64,000 nucleotides of DNA from JBCDAP01 sp038747915 (GCA_038747915.1 JBCDJJ010000007.1:1-64000); one strand, 5' to 3'; counted from the first letter of the stretch, positions 7,827-17,167 are shown. Numbers and translations: made by a program. The notes: a model not told the origin generated them from the letters alone.

Positions 7827-8669
7827 ATGGCGAAGAGCGCGACGGTGATCGACACGCACTGCCATCTCACCTTTCCTGACTACGCCGGCCGCGTTGACGA
7901 GGTGGTCGACGCGGCGCGCGGTGCGGGTGTGTTTGGGATGATCTCGATCAGCACGACGACGCGTGATTGCCGGGAGGCGCTCGGCGTTGCTCAGCGGTAC
8001 GACGATGTGTGGTGCTCGTCTGGCGTGCATCCGTTGTACTCGGCGAAGGGGCCGCACGAGTGGGGTGCGGTTCTCGAGGTGGCGCGGTCGCCGAAGTGCG
8101 TGGCGTGGGGCGAGCTAGGTCTGGACAATCACTACGACGAGCCGGTGGGTGCGCTCCAGCGTGAGGTGCTCACGGAGCAGTTGGCGCACATCGAGTCGTG
8201 GCGGCGTGAGGACGAGCGGCTCGCGGGCTTGCCCGTGATCGTTCACTGCCGGGAGGCGTTCGAGGACCTGATCCCGATTCTCAGGGCAAGCGGGGTGTCG
8301 CCGGAGCGGTTTGTGTTTCACTGTTTCACCGGCGGACCCGCGGAGATGCGGCTGGTGCTCGATTTCGGGGCGATGGTGAGCTTTACGGGTGTGGTGACGT
8401 TTCCTGGGGCTCCGGAGGTGCGCGAGGCGGCGGCGCTCGTCCCGCTCGATCGTGTGATGGTCGAGACGGATGCGCCGTTTCTGACGCCGGCGCCGCATCG
8501 CAAGGTGCGGCCGAACGAGCCTCGGTTTGCGCGTGTCACCGCGGAGTTTCTTGCGGCCGAGGTGTACCGCGTGGCGTGGCCGGAGTTCGAGGCTGCGATC
8601 GACGCGAATACCGCGCGGTTCTTTGGTATTCGGGCGGGGGACCCGGCCGGCCGGAGCGCCGTGAGTTGA
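7827..8669 (+). CDS. TatD-family metal-dependent deoxyribonuclease
   Basis: Cytosolic TIM-barrel hydrolase, 280 residues. Metal ligands are visible in family order: H11-C-H13 (THCH), E96 (GELGLD), H140 (VIVHCREA), H165 (HCFTG) and D215 (ETDAPFLTP). TatD enzymes act as 3'-5' DNA nucleases in repair or DNA turnover. The frame, length and motifs are complete, so it should be active. It is convergent with the sulfatase gene; a strong hairpin separates the two. Confidence 0.9.
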   Translation: MAKSATVIDTHCHLTFPDYAGRVDEVVDAARGAGVFGMISISTTTRDCREALGVAQRYDDVWCSSGVHPLYSAKGPHEWGAVLEVARSPKCVAWGELGLDNHYDEPVGALQREVLTEQLAHIESWRREDERLAGLPVIVHCREAFEDLIPILRASGVSPERFVFHCFTGGPAEMRLVLDFGAMVSFTGVVTFPGAPEVREAAALVPLDRVMVETDAPFLTPAPHRKVRPNEPRFARVTAEFLAAEVYRVAWPEFEAAIDANTARFFGIRAGDPAGRSAVS

Positions 8670-8670
8670 A

Positions 8671-8698
8671 GTGCCCCGGGCTCTTTGGGCACCGGGGC
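8671..8698. terminator. Bidirectional hairpin between tatD-like and sulfatase genes
   Basis: GCCCCGG (8673-8679) pairs with CCGGGGC (8692-8698), and GTGCCC can also pair with GGGCAC. The hairpin fills the 51-base gap between two convergent genes. There is no clear T-run, so termination is inferred from position and stem strength. Confidence 0.5.
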
Positions 8699-8720
8699 GG
8701 TATGGCATACCCGCGAGGTG

Positions 8721-10367
8721 TTACGGCGTTTGCGAAGCGTCCTGGGCGGCGTGCCCGAACTCGCCGAATGTGCCGGGCAGTTCGGTGACCTTTCGATCGA
8801 GCAGCGCCTTGAGTTCTGCGAGCGTGTCGGCGTAGGCGGGGTCGTTGGCGAGGTTGTGCTGCTCGCCCGGATCTCGGCGGAGGTCGTAGAGCTGATTGGC
8901 GTCGTGGTAGGCGGGGTACACGCTGACTGCTTTGCGGTCGGTGTCGTGCCCGCCGGGGATGATGAAGAGGTGGCTGAAGGGGGCGCTGGGGTCTTCGGTG
9001 ATGAGTTCGATGCCGCGCTCGCGCAGGCGTGCGTTGCTGGACTCGAGCCGCTCGCGGCGCTCATCGGGTGACATGTTGACGACGTGCTCTGGGTAGCGGA
9101 GCGCGAGGTACTTCATGCCGTCTCGCATGATTGCCCTGCTGAAGCCGATCTCGGAGTAGACGTAATCGCGGACCGCGTCGGTTGTTCCATCGAGCACTGT
9201 GGTGAAGCTCTGTCCGTCGAAGTCTTCGGGTGACAGATCGGCTCCTGCGAGATCGAGGAGTGTGGGGGCGATGTCGACGAGCGAGAGGTCGGCGGTGATC
9301 ACCGAGGGGCCGCCGAAGCCGCCCTTTTGCCATGCGAAGGCCGAGGTTCGCACCGCGGCCTCGTAGCAGGTGCCCTTGGCCCCCATGCCGTGATCGGAGA
9401 GGAAGAGCATGATGGTGTTGTCGTCGATCTCGTGTGAGGCGAGCCGATGCATGAGCGCATCGACTGCGTCGTCGAGCCAGAGCACCGAGCCGGTGTTGAA
9501 GCCGGAGACACCGGCTTGTTGGAGCCGAGGATCGATCGTGTCGCGTGGTGCCTGGACGTCGAGGGGGGTATCGAGGAACCCCTCGGCTGTGATCAGCGGA
9601 TCGGCCTTGTAGCCGCGTTGGGGTGCATAGGGCCCGTGGGTGAGCGTTGTCGACATGAGGAGGAAGAAGGGCTCATCGGCGTTGCGGTCGATGAATCGGA
9701 TCGCGGCATCGGTGAGCCATTCCTGGTTGTGCACCGCGAGCGCGCGGATGCCGTCGGCGTCTGGGTTGCCGTGGTAGAGCGCGTCGGCGGAGTCGAAGCC
9801 GGCGTTGAGGAAGGCTTGCTCAACGGCCTCGGCGTTGCGCTGCAGTCTGGTAGCGACCTGCGGGTCGTTCGGGTCGGCGCCGTAGGGTAAACGCTGGTAC
9901 CCGGGTGCGGAGATGACGTGGTTCTTTCCGACGGCGCCCGTGGCGTACCCGGCGTCGCTCAGCCATGCGGCAACGGTTTCTTGTCCGGGCACGATGTGCG
10001 TGTTGAACTGGACCACGGGTTGGCCGTGCTGCCTGGTCTCGCTCTCGAACCACGGGTGTGCGCACCGGCTTGGGTAGGTGCCGGTGAGGAGCGCGAACCG
10101 GCTTGGTGTGCAGACCGCAGAGGGTGAGCGCATGTTGGCGAGGACGGCGCCCTCGCGTGCGAGGCGATCGAGCGTTGGCATGAGGGCGTTGCCCTCGCCC
10201 TCGGGCAGGTATGTGCTCAGCTCGCGGGGGAGGTCGTCGGCGATGATGACGATGAGGTTCGGGTGGCGGGCGTCTTCAGCGGCGGCTGCGGGGGCGGCCG
10301 GTGCGAGCAGCGAAGCGGTGCAGAGCATGCCGATGCAACCGGCGCCGCGACCGTGTGTTGTGTTCAT
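8721..10367 (-). CDS. Exported sulfatase (type I, formylglycine-dependent)
   Basis: 548-residue exported arylsulfatase-family enzyme. A signal peptide ends near AAPAAAAED. The calcium ligands start at D44-D45 in IVIIADDLP. The formylglycine signature is C86-T-P88-S-R90, followed by FALLTG, so it needs a sulfatase-modifying enzyme encoded elsewhere. The later LSDHGMGAKG and CYEAAVRTSAFAW blocks complete the active site. Marine planctomycetes use such enzymes on sulfated algal glycans; the substrate here is unknown. The start at 10367 has AGGAG at good spacing; an in-frame upstream extension has none. Confidence 0.9.
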   Translation of the reverse strand: MNTTHGRGAGCIGMLCTASLLAPAAPAAAAEDARHPNLIVIIADDLPRELSTYLPEGEGNALMPTLDRLAREGAVLANMRSPSAVCTPSRFALLTGTYPSRCAHPWFESETRQHGQPVVQFNTHIVPGQETVAAWLSDAGYATGAVGKNHVISAPGYQRLPYGADPNDPQVATRLQRNAEAVEQAFLNAGFDSADALYHGNPDADGIRALAVHNQEWLTDAAIRFIDRNADEPFFLLMSTTLTHGPYAPQRGYKADPLITAEGFLDTPLDVQAPRDTIDPRLQQAGVSGFNTGSVLWLDDAVDALMHRLASHEIDDNTIMLFLSDHGMGAKGTCYEAAVRTSAFAWQKGGFGGPSVITADLSLVDIAPTLLDLAGADLSPEDFDGQSFTTVLDGTTDAVRDYVYSEIGFSRAIMRDGMKYLALRYPEHVVNMSPDERRERLESSNARLRERGIELITEDPSAPFSHLFIIPGGHDTDRKAVSVYPAYHDANQLYDLRRDPGEQHNLANDPAYADTLAELKALLDRKVTELPGTFGEFGHAAQDASQTP

Positions 10368-10462
10368 CCGTGTGCTCCTGGCCGGGCGTTGGACGTGGTT
10401 CGGTGATGACAATTTCGGCATACCTTAGCCCGGCGGGGGGTGATTCGGGGGGTGGGTCTGGC

Positions 10463-10625
10463 CTACTGGTTGGTGTGGCGGGCGGTGCAGAAATCGGTGA
10501 AGCCGATGGTGATGAGGTCCACATGTCGTCGGTGTCGCCGTCGAGATCTTCGATCGCGTACTCGTTGTCACTGGGTGGGAACGTATTGATCATCGACTTG
10601 TAGACGGGGCCATGGCCCACGTGGG
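10463..10625 (-). pseudogene. Possible dockerin-like gene remnant
   Basis: On the minus strand, frame one reads MINTFPPSDNEYAIEDLDGD. A single shift near 10520 continues as VDLITIGFTDFCTARHTNQ and then a stop (10463-10465). Together these resemble the DLDGDGDVDLxDF calcium-loop ending common in planctomycete secreted proteins. There is no start or signal peptide upstream. It may be a decayed 3' end or chance. Confidence 0.25.
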
Positions 10626-10653
10626 TAAGGGGCGCACCGGTGCTTACAAGTCC

Positions 10654-10681
10654 TTGACACGGCGCGGCCTCGGTGTACGTT
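10654..10681 (+). promoter_or_regulatory. Consensus sigma-70-like promoter
   Basis: TTGACA (10654-10659), 16 bases, TACGTT (10676-10681). It points at the PEP-CTERM gene at 10969 and implies a leader of about 280 bases in which I see no clear riboswitch or open frame. The remaining part of the 10368-10968 gap shows only the possible remnant at 10463-10625. Confidence 0.55.
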
Positions 10682-10968
10682 CTAGTTGGTCGATGGGTGT
10701 CTTGGCGGGGCTTTGCTCTCGCGGGCATCCACGGTTTGCACGAGTGCGACCGCCATCCTGCCGCCAGGGCGTCTTGCCACACAGGACTCGACCTCTTTTC
10801 AACCGCCAGCGGGCGTCGATTCGGCGCCTGGACGTCGTGTGTGTGCTCGTCGAGTCGTCGCGGGGGCTCGACGGAGGCGCTGGTTCGCTCCCGCGTGCAT
10901 CGTGTCGTTGGCGACGGGCGGCGGCATCGAGAAGCACGAGAACACCCCCGCTGGATGAGATAGATCTG

Positions 10969-11589
10969 ATGAATCACGTTGCCACTGTTATCGGGGCACT
11001 GGCGGTCGCGGGCGCGGCCACTGCCCAGATCGAATTACTGCCGGATCCTGCGATCGAGATCGGTTCCGGCGCTGCGAGTGCGCCGCCCGGCGCCACCGAG
11101 TGGGGGTTCTTCGGTGCTGCGGGCATCAATGCGTTCTTTGGCGATAACGGCCACCTGAGCTTCTTTGCGGACAATCCGAGCAATTCCGGCGGCGCGTTCC
11201 ACCAAGGGATCGGAGGTAGTGCGGGCTTTGAGTACACGTTCACGCTCGTGGACGTGTTCGTCGAGCCGCGCTTCAACGCGGATCTGCAGATCGCGCTCGA
11301 GTTCTACGCGGGCGACGACTCGACGCAACTTGGCGTCGAGACGTTGATCATCGATACCGACGACGACACCACGCCGATCGGCTTTAGCGGTGGTCCCTTT
11401 GCCAGCGTGAGTGCGATCGCCCCGGTCGGCACGGTCTTTGTTCGACCGGTGATCCAGTTCAGCAACCCGGCCCCGCTCTCTGGTGGCGGTGGTCCGAACT
11501 TCTTCGTCTTTGCTGCGAGTCTTGTGCCGTCTCCTGCGGTGGCTCCGGCGATGCTCTGCATGGCGCTGGGTGTTCGCCGTCGGCGGTGA
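10969..11589 (+). CDS. Secreted PEP-CTERM-like protein
   Basis: 206 residues with a signal peptide (MNHVATVIGALAVAGAATAQ), a beta-rich middle rich in Gly, Phe and Asp, and the tail VPSPAVAPAMLCMALGVRRRR. The tail is the same class as the genes at 5425 and 20460: VPSP, a hydrophobic helix, then four Arg. Export and trimming by an exosortase are inferred from this tail; no exosortase is in the window. No catalytic motif is visible. The weak GGATGAGA ahead of the ATG and the signal peptide fix the start. A hairpin with a T-rich tract follows. Confidence 0.75.
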   Translation: MNHVATVIGALAVAGAATAQIELLPDPAIEIGSGAASAPPGATEWGFFGAAGINAFFGDNGHLSFFADNPSNSGGAFHQGIGGSAGFEYTFTLVDVFVEPRFNADLQIALEFYAGDDSTQLGVETLIIDTDDDTTPIGFSGGPFASVSAIAPVGTVFVRPVIQFSNPAPLSGGGGPNFFVFAASLVPSPAVAPAMLCMALGVRRRR

Positions 11590-11614
11590 GCCGAGCACGT
11601 TGGTGTGGTCTTTG

Positions 11615-11641
11615 AACGCGGTCTGATCGGCCGCGTTTTCT
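11615..11641 (+). terminator. Intrinsic terminator after the PEP-CTERM gene
   Basis: AACGCGG (11615-11621) pairs with CCGCGTT (11631-11637), followed by a TTTTCTTT-like tract. It lies 25 bases after the stop at 11589. Confidence 0.65.
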
Positions 11642-11665
11642 TTGCGCGCACCCGGATCGTGATTA

Positions 11666-11830
11666 GAGCAGACCAAGTCAACTCGTCTCACCAGTCTCAG
11701 CGGTGGATCGACCGACTCCGGGACTTGGGTGCCACTGGCGGCTTGCCCGCCAGTGTTCAAGGGCTTTGGCGTTCGCACTGGTGGGCAAGCCACCAGTGGC
11801 ACCCGCGACGAATTGACTTGGAACGCACTA
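11666..11830 (-). repeat. Stop-anchored repeat B, copy 2
   Basis: 165 bp, matching 1207-1371 in reverse orientation with about four mismatches. The first three bases on the minus strand are the TAG stop of the FG-GAP gene, exactly as in copy 1. Both internal hairpins and the inverted arms (CCAAGTCAA...TTGACTTGG) are kept. It fills the space between two convergent genes. Confidence 0.85.
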
Positions 11831-13746
11831 GTGCGCGCACCCAGCGGCGAACGTCGCCTCAAAGACAACGTAGTCGAGCACATCGATCAGCCCGTCGCCA
11901 TCGTCGATGGGCCACAGATCGGCGAGCATCACGCCTCGTGCCAACCGGTCGAAGTAGGCACCGCTGTCGAACGCGTCGATCTGAAGCCGCGGCACGGCGA
12001 TGTCGGCCCTGGAGCACCCCGCGAGTTGTCCGTAGATCACGTACGTTTGCCCTGAAGAGAAGCCGTTCGGATCGGCGTTCGGCGCACTCACGAGAAGGTC
12101 GTCGATGGAATCTCCGTTGACATCGCCGGCTGGGGCGACACCCCCGCTCCCATCCCCACCCGCGATTCCGCTCAGTACGAAGCCGAGCGCACCAGCTGGA
12201 TTCACCTCTGGATCTCGCAGGTCCGCGAGCTGGAAAAGCCCATCTTGGAGTGACAAGTCCGACACCAGATCGGCGGAGCCGAAGATCACATAGCTCTCGC
12301 CAGCACCGGGAAGACCGTTTGGATCAGCGGTGGGCGCGCTGATCACAAGGTCATCAATCCTATCGCCGTTGAGATCACCGACCGATGACGCGTTTCGGCC
12401 GCTGGAGTCATCGACGGCGATACCGTCGATCGCGAAGCCGTTCGTTCCGTTCAGGCTCCCGAGATCGATCTGTGATGGGAAAGGACCAGGGCGACCGAAG
12501 ATGACGTAACACTGACCGGCACCGGACACCTGGCTTGAATCTGTGCCGAGCGTCGTGGTGATGACCACATCGTCGAAACCGTCTCCATTGAAGTCACCCG
12601 CCGGACCAAGCCTCCGCCCGGTGTTGTCGCCCTCACTCAGGCCGTTCACCGAGAACCCGTTCGAGCCATCCAAGAGCGACAGCTCGAAGACAGGAACGAA
12701 CCCGACACCAGAGCCGAAGACAACATCGCATCGGCCCGACCCGAGTGTCCCACCGGCTTCCCCGAACGAGGCGGCGATGACAACATCATCGACGCCATCG
12801 CCATTGACATCTCCAGCGGGGGCAACCGACGCCCCGGTTCGTTCGTTTCGGGTTGATGCGTTGATTGCGAAGCCCAACGAACCACTCACATTGATGGCCG
12901 GATCGAGGAGCTCGACGATCTCGAGAACTCCATCATCGAGCGCCAAGTCGTCGACCAGAGACGGCGATCCGTAGAGAACGAAAGAGGCCCACTGAACGAA
13001 CCATCATCAGCGAGACTCGCCCCGTCCGCACCAATAATAAGATCATCAACACCATCTGCATTGAGGTCGCCACCGGAAGCTACCGAGCTCGCAACCGGAT
13101 CGATCTGCCGATTCCCGTTGATGGCGAAACCAGTCACCCCATCGAGATCCGCAAGATCGATCGACGCCGGGAATGGGCCCGGCGCACCGAAGAACACGTA
13201 CGCCTGTCCCGCGTTGAAGATCCCGTTCGGATCCGCAAACTGCGCACCGACGACGACATCATCGAAGCCATCCGCGTTGAGATCGCCGGCGGATGCCAAG
13301 GTCGTGCTGCTGAAGTCTTCGGCAGCAACGCCATTGAGGATGAACCCGTTGCTCCCATTCAAGCTGGAGAGCTCGAACACAGCGGGCAGGCCACCGCGGA
13401 CACCGAAGACCACGTAGCTCTCGCCGGCCTCGTTCAGCCCCTTCGGATCGGCGTTTCGTGCACCAATGAGCAGGTCACCCACTCCATCACCGTTCACATC
13501 ACCGGACGCGCCAACGACGGAGCCGCTCGTATCATGCCCGCCCATCGTGAGCAGCGGACTCAAGCTGCCGTCGATCCCATTCAACACAGCACCGATCGAC
13601 CCATCCCCTCCTGCTGCCGGGAGGAGTTCAGCAAGGCTGAACTCATTGCCGAATGAGAACTGGGCTGCCGCTTGTGATGCCGCCAGGCTGCACGCCAGAC
13701 CACACGACAAAGACAAGTGACATGCGGAATTCGTGCCACAACGCAT
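11828..13746 (-). pseudogene. FG-GAP (integrin-like propeller) secreted protein, one frameshift
   Basis: Two overlapping frames join into one protein of about 639 residues if a single G is restored at the GGG run at 12988-12990. There the 5' frame reads ADDGSFSG and the 3' frame resumes SFVLYGSPSLVDD. Restored, it has a signal peptide, seven FG-GAP calcium-loop repeats (three before and four after the break, of the type GDVNGDGVDDVVI) and a C-terminal module from CSRADIAVP to FAAGC. Seven repeats fit a seven-bladed propeller used for adhesion or ligand binding outside the cell. The start at 13746 has AAGGAG. The shift is either a homopolymer read error or a recent inactivating change. Confidence 0.75.
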
Positions 13747-13787
13747 GATTGGATCTCCTTCCAAGTCGTATCAGTTCGTGCAACACG

Positions 13788-13817
13788 CCTATACGAGGAA
13801 GGTACTCCAGCCTTCAA
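13788..13817 (-). promoter_or_regulatory. Candidate promoter of the FG-GAP gene
   Basis: On the minus strand TTGAAG, 18 bases, TATAGG, ending about 42 bases before the ATG at 13746. The surrounding 13770-14000 stretch is unusually AT-rich for this window, as expected for a promoter region; nothing else is visible in it. Confidence 0.4.
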
Positions 13818-13991
13818 ACAAAGTCGCACCGAATCATGCTCATTCACCGCACCAATTCTTGGAGCACAGGTGCAGCGTGCCAACTTCACCGATTGAGACA
13901 AGAGTCTTACGAACTCGCATCAACTCTATTCACCTATTGGTAACAGGGATCCAATACACCGTTCTTGTCGAGAGTCGAAGCGGCCTCTGCT

Positions 13992-14466
13992 TCACGGGTA
14001 CCCAGCATCCAAGAGCGACTGATATCGGTTGAGGTCGTCGATCGTGAACACGCCTCCGGCGAACACTCGGGAAGGTGTCCGCCGATGGATCCATGCTGCT
14101 GAAGCCATCGATGGAGCCAGCGACGTTGAAGGCGTCGGCCTCTGGCAAGGACAGCTCACGGTCGGCCTCGGAGCAGCCTGTGAACTGGTCAAGACCACGA
14201 GGCACGACTGGCTTTGGCTCGGCCGCTGGAGCCCCGGGGCGCACCGATGATAAGGTCGCCGAGTCAGTCGTTGCTCGTATCACCCTGTTGCAGCGATAGC
14301 ACGGACGGCACGGCTGCTGTCGGCGTTGCCGTCGGTGACGAAGCGGAGGGCGCCATCGACGTTGACGGCCAGGCAGCGCAGGCCGCCCACGAAGAGAGTG
14401 GCGAAGATTACTGCGGGCCGGTCCCAATTTCGCCGGCGACGATCGTCGCAAGCATCTGAACCGCAA
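13992..14466 (-). pseudogene. Degraded FG-GAP-type secreted protein gene
   Basis: Successive minus-strand fragments in different frames carry pieces of the same protein class as the neighbouring FG-GAP gene: LGDLIIGAP near 14235-14265 (an FG-GAP loop), then CSEADRELSLPEADAFN, and finally FTIDDLNRYQSLLDAGYP before the stop at 13992. At least two frameshifts and an internal stop separate them. No start or signal peptide remains. This looks like an old duplicate that has decayed. The stretch from 14467 to 14614 shows nothing further. Confidence 0.45.
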
Positions 14467-14614
14467 TACGTTACCAGCCCAGACTCAAGAACCCAATCGA
14501 AATCCAAACAAATACTGGACGCCGGTAAGCTTGGTGGCAGACTGCTCCGACGCCCTTGAGTGTGATGGGCACCGGAGTTGATCGTCACGACCCCACGTGA
14601 AAGGGAGCCGCATC

Positions 14615-15004
14615 ATGCCACCGACCGCTGCCGAAACGAAGGCTGTTGCCGACCGCATCGTCGAACTCTGCAAGCAAGGCCAGCACCGCACAGCCGTTGA
14701 AGAGTGCTACGCCGACAACATCGTCTCCGTCGAAGCCACCTCCACACCGGACGCGCCGATGCCCCGTGAAATGACCGGCAAGGAGATGGTCTTGGGCAAG
14801 ACCGATTGGTGGTACGACAACCACGAGATGCACGGTGGCACCGTCGATGGACCGTTCATGCACGGGGACGACCGGTTTGCCTTGATCTTTGACTTTGATG
14901 TGACCTTCAAGCCAACGAGTCAACGGATGCAGATGCGGGAGGTCGGCCTCTACACCGTGGCGGATGGCAAAATCTCGCGAGAGGAGTTCTACTACACGAT
15001 GTAA
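14615..15004 (+). CDS. SnoaL-like / NTF2-fold protein
   Basis: 129-residue small cytosolic protein with the cone-shaped alpha+beta fold of the SnoaL/NTF2 group. Cues are the N-terminal helix ETKAVADRIVELCKQG, EECYADNIVSVEA, the mid-region KTDWWYDNHEMHGG and a C-terminal strand VADGKISREEFYYTM. Such proteins bind or isomerise small hydrophobic compounds, but many are uncharacterised, so no reaction is assigned. ATG at 14615 with GGGAG upstream is preferred over GTG at 14597. It is followed by a TetR regulator on the same strand 128 bases away, which could control it. Confidence 0.75.
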   Translation: MPPTAAETKAVADRIVELCKQGQHRTAVEECYADNIVSVEATSTPDAPMPREMTGKEMVLGKTDWWYDNHEMHGGTVDGPFMHGDDRFALIFDFDVTFKPTSQRMQMREVGLYTVADGKISREEFYYTM

Positions 15005-15132
15005 TCATGTGTGAGGTCGGGGCAGTGCACAGGGTTGTGGAACACGGCCGCTGCACCGCTCCGACTCGCCCCCCCATGATCGCGGGGCTCTGCCACTTTG
15101 TCTCCGTGTGGTGACCCACCCGGAGGCGAGTC

Positions 15133-15963
15133 ATGCCCAAGCGTTCAGCCGACCGGACATCACAGAGCGACGGGACGACATCGTCACGCGCCCACAACGC
15201 GGACACTCCAACCGACCCCGCCGTTGGCGATGCCAACGGTGGAGAGCGTGCGCGCCGCACCGCTACAGGTGATGACACACCCACGCCGCCTCCAAAGAAA
15301 GGCAGCAAGAAGCGAACATCCGTCCGGGACCGAAAGCGGACCGAGCACGAGATCGTCTCAGCGGTCGGCGCGGTGCTGGCGCGAGATGGGTTCCGCGGTA
15401 TCGGTGTGAACGCGCTCGCACGCGAGGCGGGTGTCGACAAGGTGCTGATCTACCGGTACTTCGGCGGGCTGGAGCAGGCCATCGAGGCCTACGCCCGAGA
15501 GGTCGAGTTTTGGCCGACCGCCGACGAGCTCGCGGGGTACGACGATGCGGTCGCGAGCGCACCGATCATCGATCAGTTAATCACCTACCTGCGGAACCTG
15601 GCGCGGGCCCTGCAACGCCGCCCCACCACGCTCGAGGTGCTGGCGTGGGAGGTGAGCGAGCGCAACGACCTGACACGTCAGTTGGATACCGCACGACGGG
15701 CGGTGACCGCTGAATTCTTCGAACGATTTGTGACCCTCAACGCCGACGATCCACGCTCACGCGCGATCCGTGACCCGTTCGACCTTGTGGCACTCGGTGT
15801 CATCGCAGCGGTGCTCCGAGGGCACCGAGCCGATCAGGACGGCAGCCCAGGGGTCGGCATCACGCCGGTGGATGGCGACTGGTCATCGCTCGACGCTGCG
15901 ATCGAGATCGCTGTGCGAGGCATCCTCACCCAAGGCTCGATAGAACCCAACCCGCAGGGCTGA
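15133..15963 (+). CDS. TetR-family transcriptional regulator with disordered N-terminus
   Basis: 276 residues. The first ~60 are charged and low-complexity (Arg, Thr, Pro, Lys), then a TetR DNA-binding domain. RKRTEHEIVSAVGAVLARDG leads into FRGIGVNALAREAGVDKVLIYRYFGG, the helix-turn-helix with the typical YRYFGG end. The C-terminal ~170 residues are the ligand and dimer domain. The long N-terminal tail is unusual for TetR, which normally starts close to the HTH. AGG-rich sequence precedes the ATG. Candidate targets are the SnoaL gene upstream or the palindrome at 16091-16108; both are guesses. Confidence 0.85.
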   Translation: MPKRSADRTSQSDGTTSSRAHNADTPTDPAVGDANGGERARRTATGDDTPTPPPKKGSKKRTSVRDRKRTEHEIVSAVGAVLARDGFRGIGVNALAREAGVDKVLIYRYFGGLEQAIEAYAREVEFWPTADELAGYDDAVASAPIIDQLITYLRNLARALQRRPTTLEVLAWEVSERNDLTRQLDTARRAVTAEFFERFVTLNADDPRSRAIRDPFDLVALGVIAAVLRGHRADQDGSPGVGITPVDGDWSSLDAAIEIAVRGILTQGSIEPNPQG

Positions 15964-16062
15964 TCTCTCGCTCTCTGTGGCGTTCTTTGACCTTCTCAAG
16001 CATGATGAGATTCGATTCTCAATCATGTCTGGCAGGTTTTCTCGCTTTTTCTTCTCGTTGGT

Positions 16063-16108
16063 TTGACACCCCCCCGGGTGAATTCGAGATTGTCACTGAT
16101 GAGTGACA
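16063..16108 (+). promoter_or_regulatory. -35-like box overlapping a perfect palindrome
   Basis: TTGACA (16063-16068) is followed 17 bases later by a weak -10 (GAGATT) and by the perfect inverted repeat TGTCACT-GATG-AGTGACA (16091-16108). The arrangement is that of a repressible promoter. There is no gene downstream on this strand, only the hairpin at 16302. The rest of 15964-16477 shows nothing else. Confidence 0.35.
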
Positions 16109-16301
16109 CATGTTGCTCATGACACTCCGATGCAGCGGGATGGACAGCCGACCCGCGAGACAGACCCGTTCCCCACGTGCCTCTCCTCTCTCTCTTGTGA
16201 ATCGCGACGCATCGACCGTCGTCGACCCACGGGTCGGTGACGGCCGGTGCCGAGCGGCTCAGCCTCGACATCCTCCCCTCCACCGACCCCAACCCCCGGG
16301 C

Positions 16302-16332
16302 CCCCCACGTACACAGGCGTGGGGGACCTTTC
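16302..16332 (+). terminator. Strong GC hairpin between convergent genes
   Basis: CCCCCACG (16302-16309) pairs with CGTGGGGG (16318-16325), followed by ACCTTTCTG. It lies between the convergent tetR-like and thioredoxin-like genes and could end transcripts from the left. Confidence 0.5.
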
Positions 16333-16477
16333 TGCCACGCGAGATCCACCACGCGCCCGCGGCAGCGCCACCACGCCCCGCGGGTCTTCACACCGACCCC
16401 AGAACTCGGTCGCAACGCGGCGACACTCGTGCCACCGGCGCTGAAGCGGCTTGGGCCGTCTCAAGGCCCGCGAGGTC

Positions 16478-17071
16478 TCAATCGCTGTGTTTCTGGCGGA
16501 GCCGTGTGCTCAGGCGAAGCAGCAACTGATTGCGCTCGAACACATCGACCCAGTCCGCCGTGACCTCGGCGACCTCTTCCGCAGGGACCGGGGCGCCGGG
16601 CACTGGGCAGTTCGCGCCGAGCGCCGCCTCGGCCATCTTGCGGTATCGCGTGAGGGTGCGGTCGCCGAAGATCTGGACCGGCTCGAAGTCCTCAGCCATA
16701 AAAATGGCGACGGGTACTCGTGTGCCGCCGCAGATCTTGACCTGCTCGGCGAGGGCCATCTGCTCGTCGCGGTCGGCGAAGCGGAGGTTGACTTTGCGTG
16801 GGTTGGCCTCCGCGATGCGGGCGAGGATCGGGCACTGCTGCACGCAGTCGCCGCACCACACCCCCGAGATCACGAGCACGGGCATCTCGCGCACGAAGCC
16901 GCCGATCAGCTCGTGCTGCGGCCCCGTGAGCCGGACCGAGTCGTAGAACGCATCCCACTTGGCTCGCTTGTCGGCGTCGGCGGTGGCGACGTAGTCGGCG
17001 TAGCCCAGGCCGGACTCGAAGACGAACTTGAGAAAGTCGGGCGTGAGGGCCGGGTCGATCGCGGTAGACAT
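16478..17071 (-). CDS. Thioredoxin-fold protein with WCGDC motif
   Basis: 197 residues, no signal peptide. The active-site pair is W72-C73-G-D-C76 in ISGVWCGDCVQQCP, the form typical of the cytosolic thioredoxin_9-like group (normally about 180-200 residues). A cis-Pro follows in GGTRVPVAIFM. A role in thiol-disulfide exchange is expected; the partner is unknown. GGAG precedes the ATG. It is on the same strand as the aldo/keto reductase at 17168-18286, 96 bases downstream of that gene's stop, and may be co-transcribed with it. Confidence 0.8.
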   Translation of the reverse strand: MSTAIDPALTPDFLKFVFESGLGYADYVATADADKRAKWDAFYDSVRLTGPQHELIGGFVREMPVLVISGVWCGDCVQQCPILARIAEANPRKVNLRFADRDEQMALAEQVKICGGTRVPVAIFMAEDFEPVQIFGDRTLTRYRKMAEAALGANCPVPGAPVPAEEVAEVTADWVDVFERNQLLLRLSTRLRQKHSD

Positions 17072-17167
17072 TCAGAGGCTCCTGCGGAGGGTCGAGGGAC
17101 ACAACGGCGTTGACCCCGGATGCTATTCGGCTCACCGGGGTCCGCCCGCACTGGTGTACACCCCGGC

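Noticed and set aside
15005..15132. Imperfect long inverted repeat between the SnoaL and TetR genes
   Set aside because: Pairing (about 15014-15073) has several mismatches and no T-run; too weak to call a terminator or operator.
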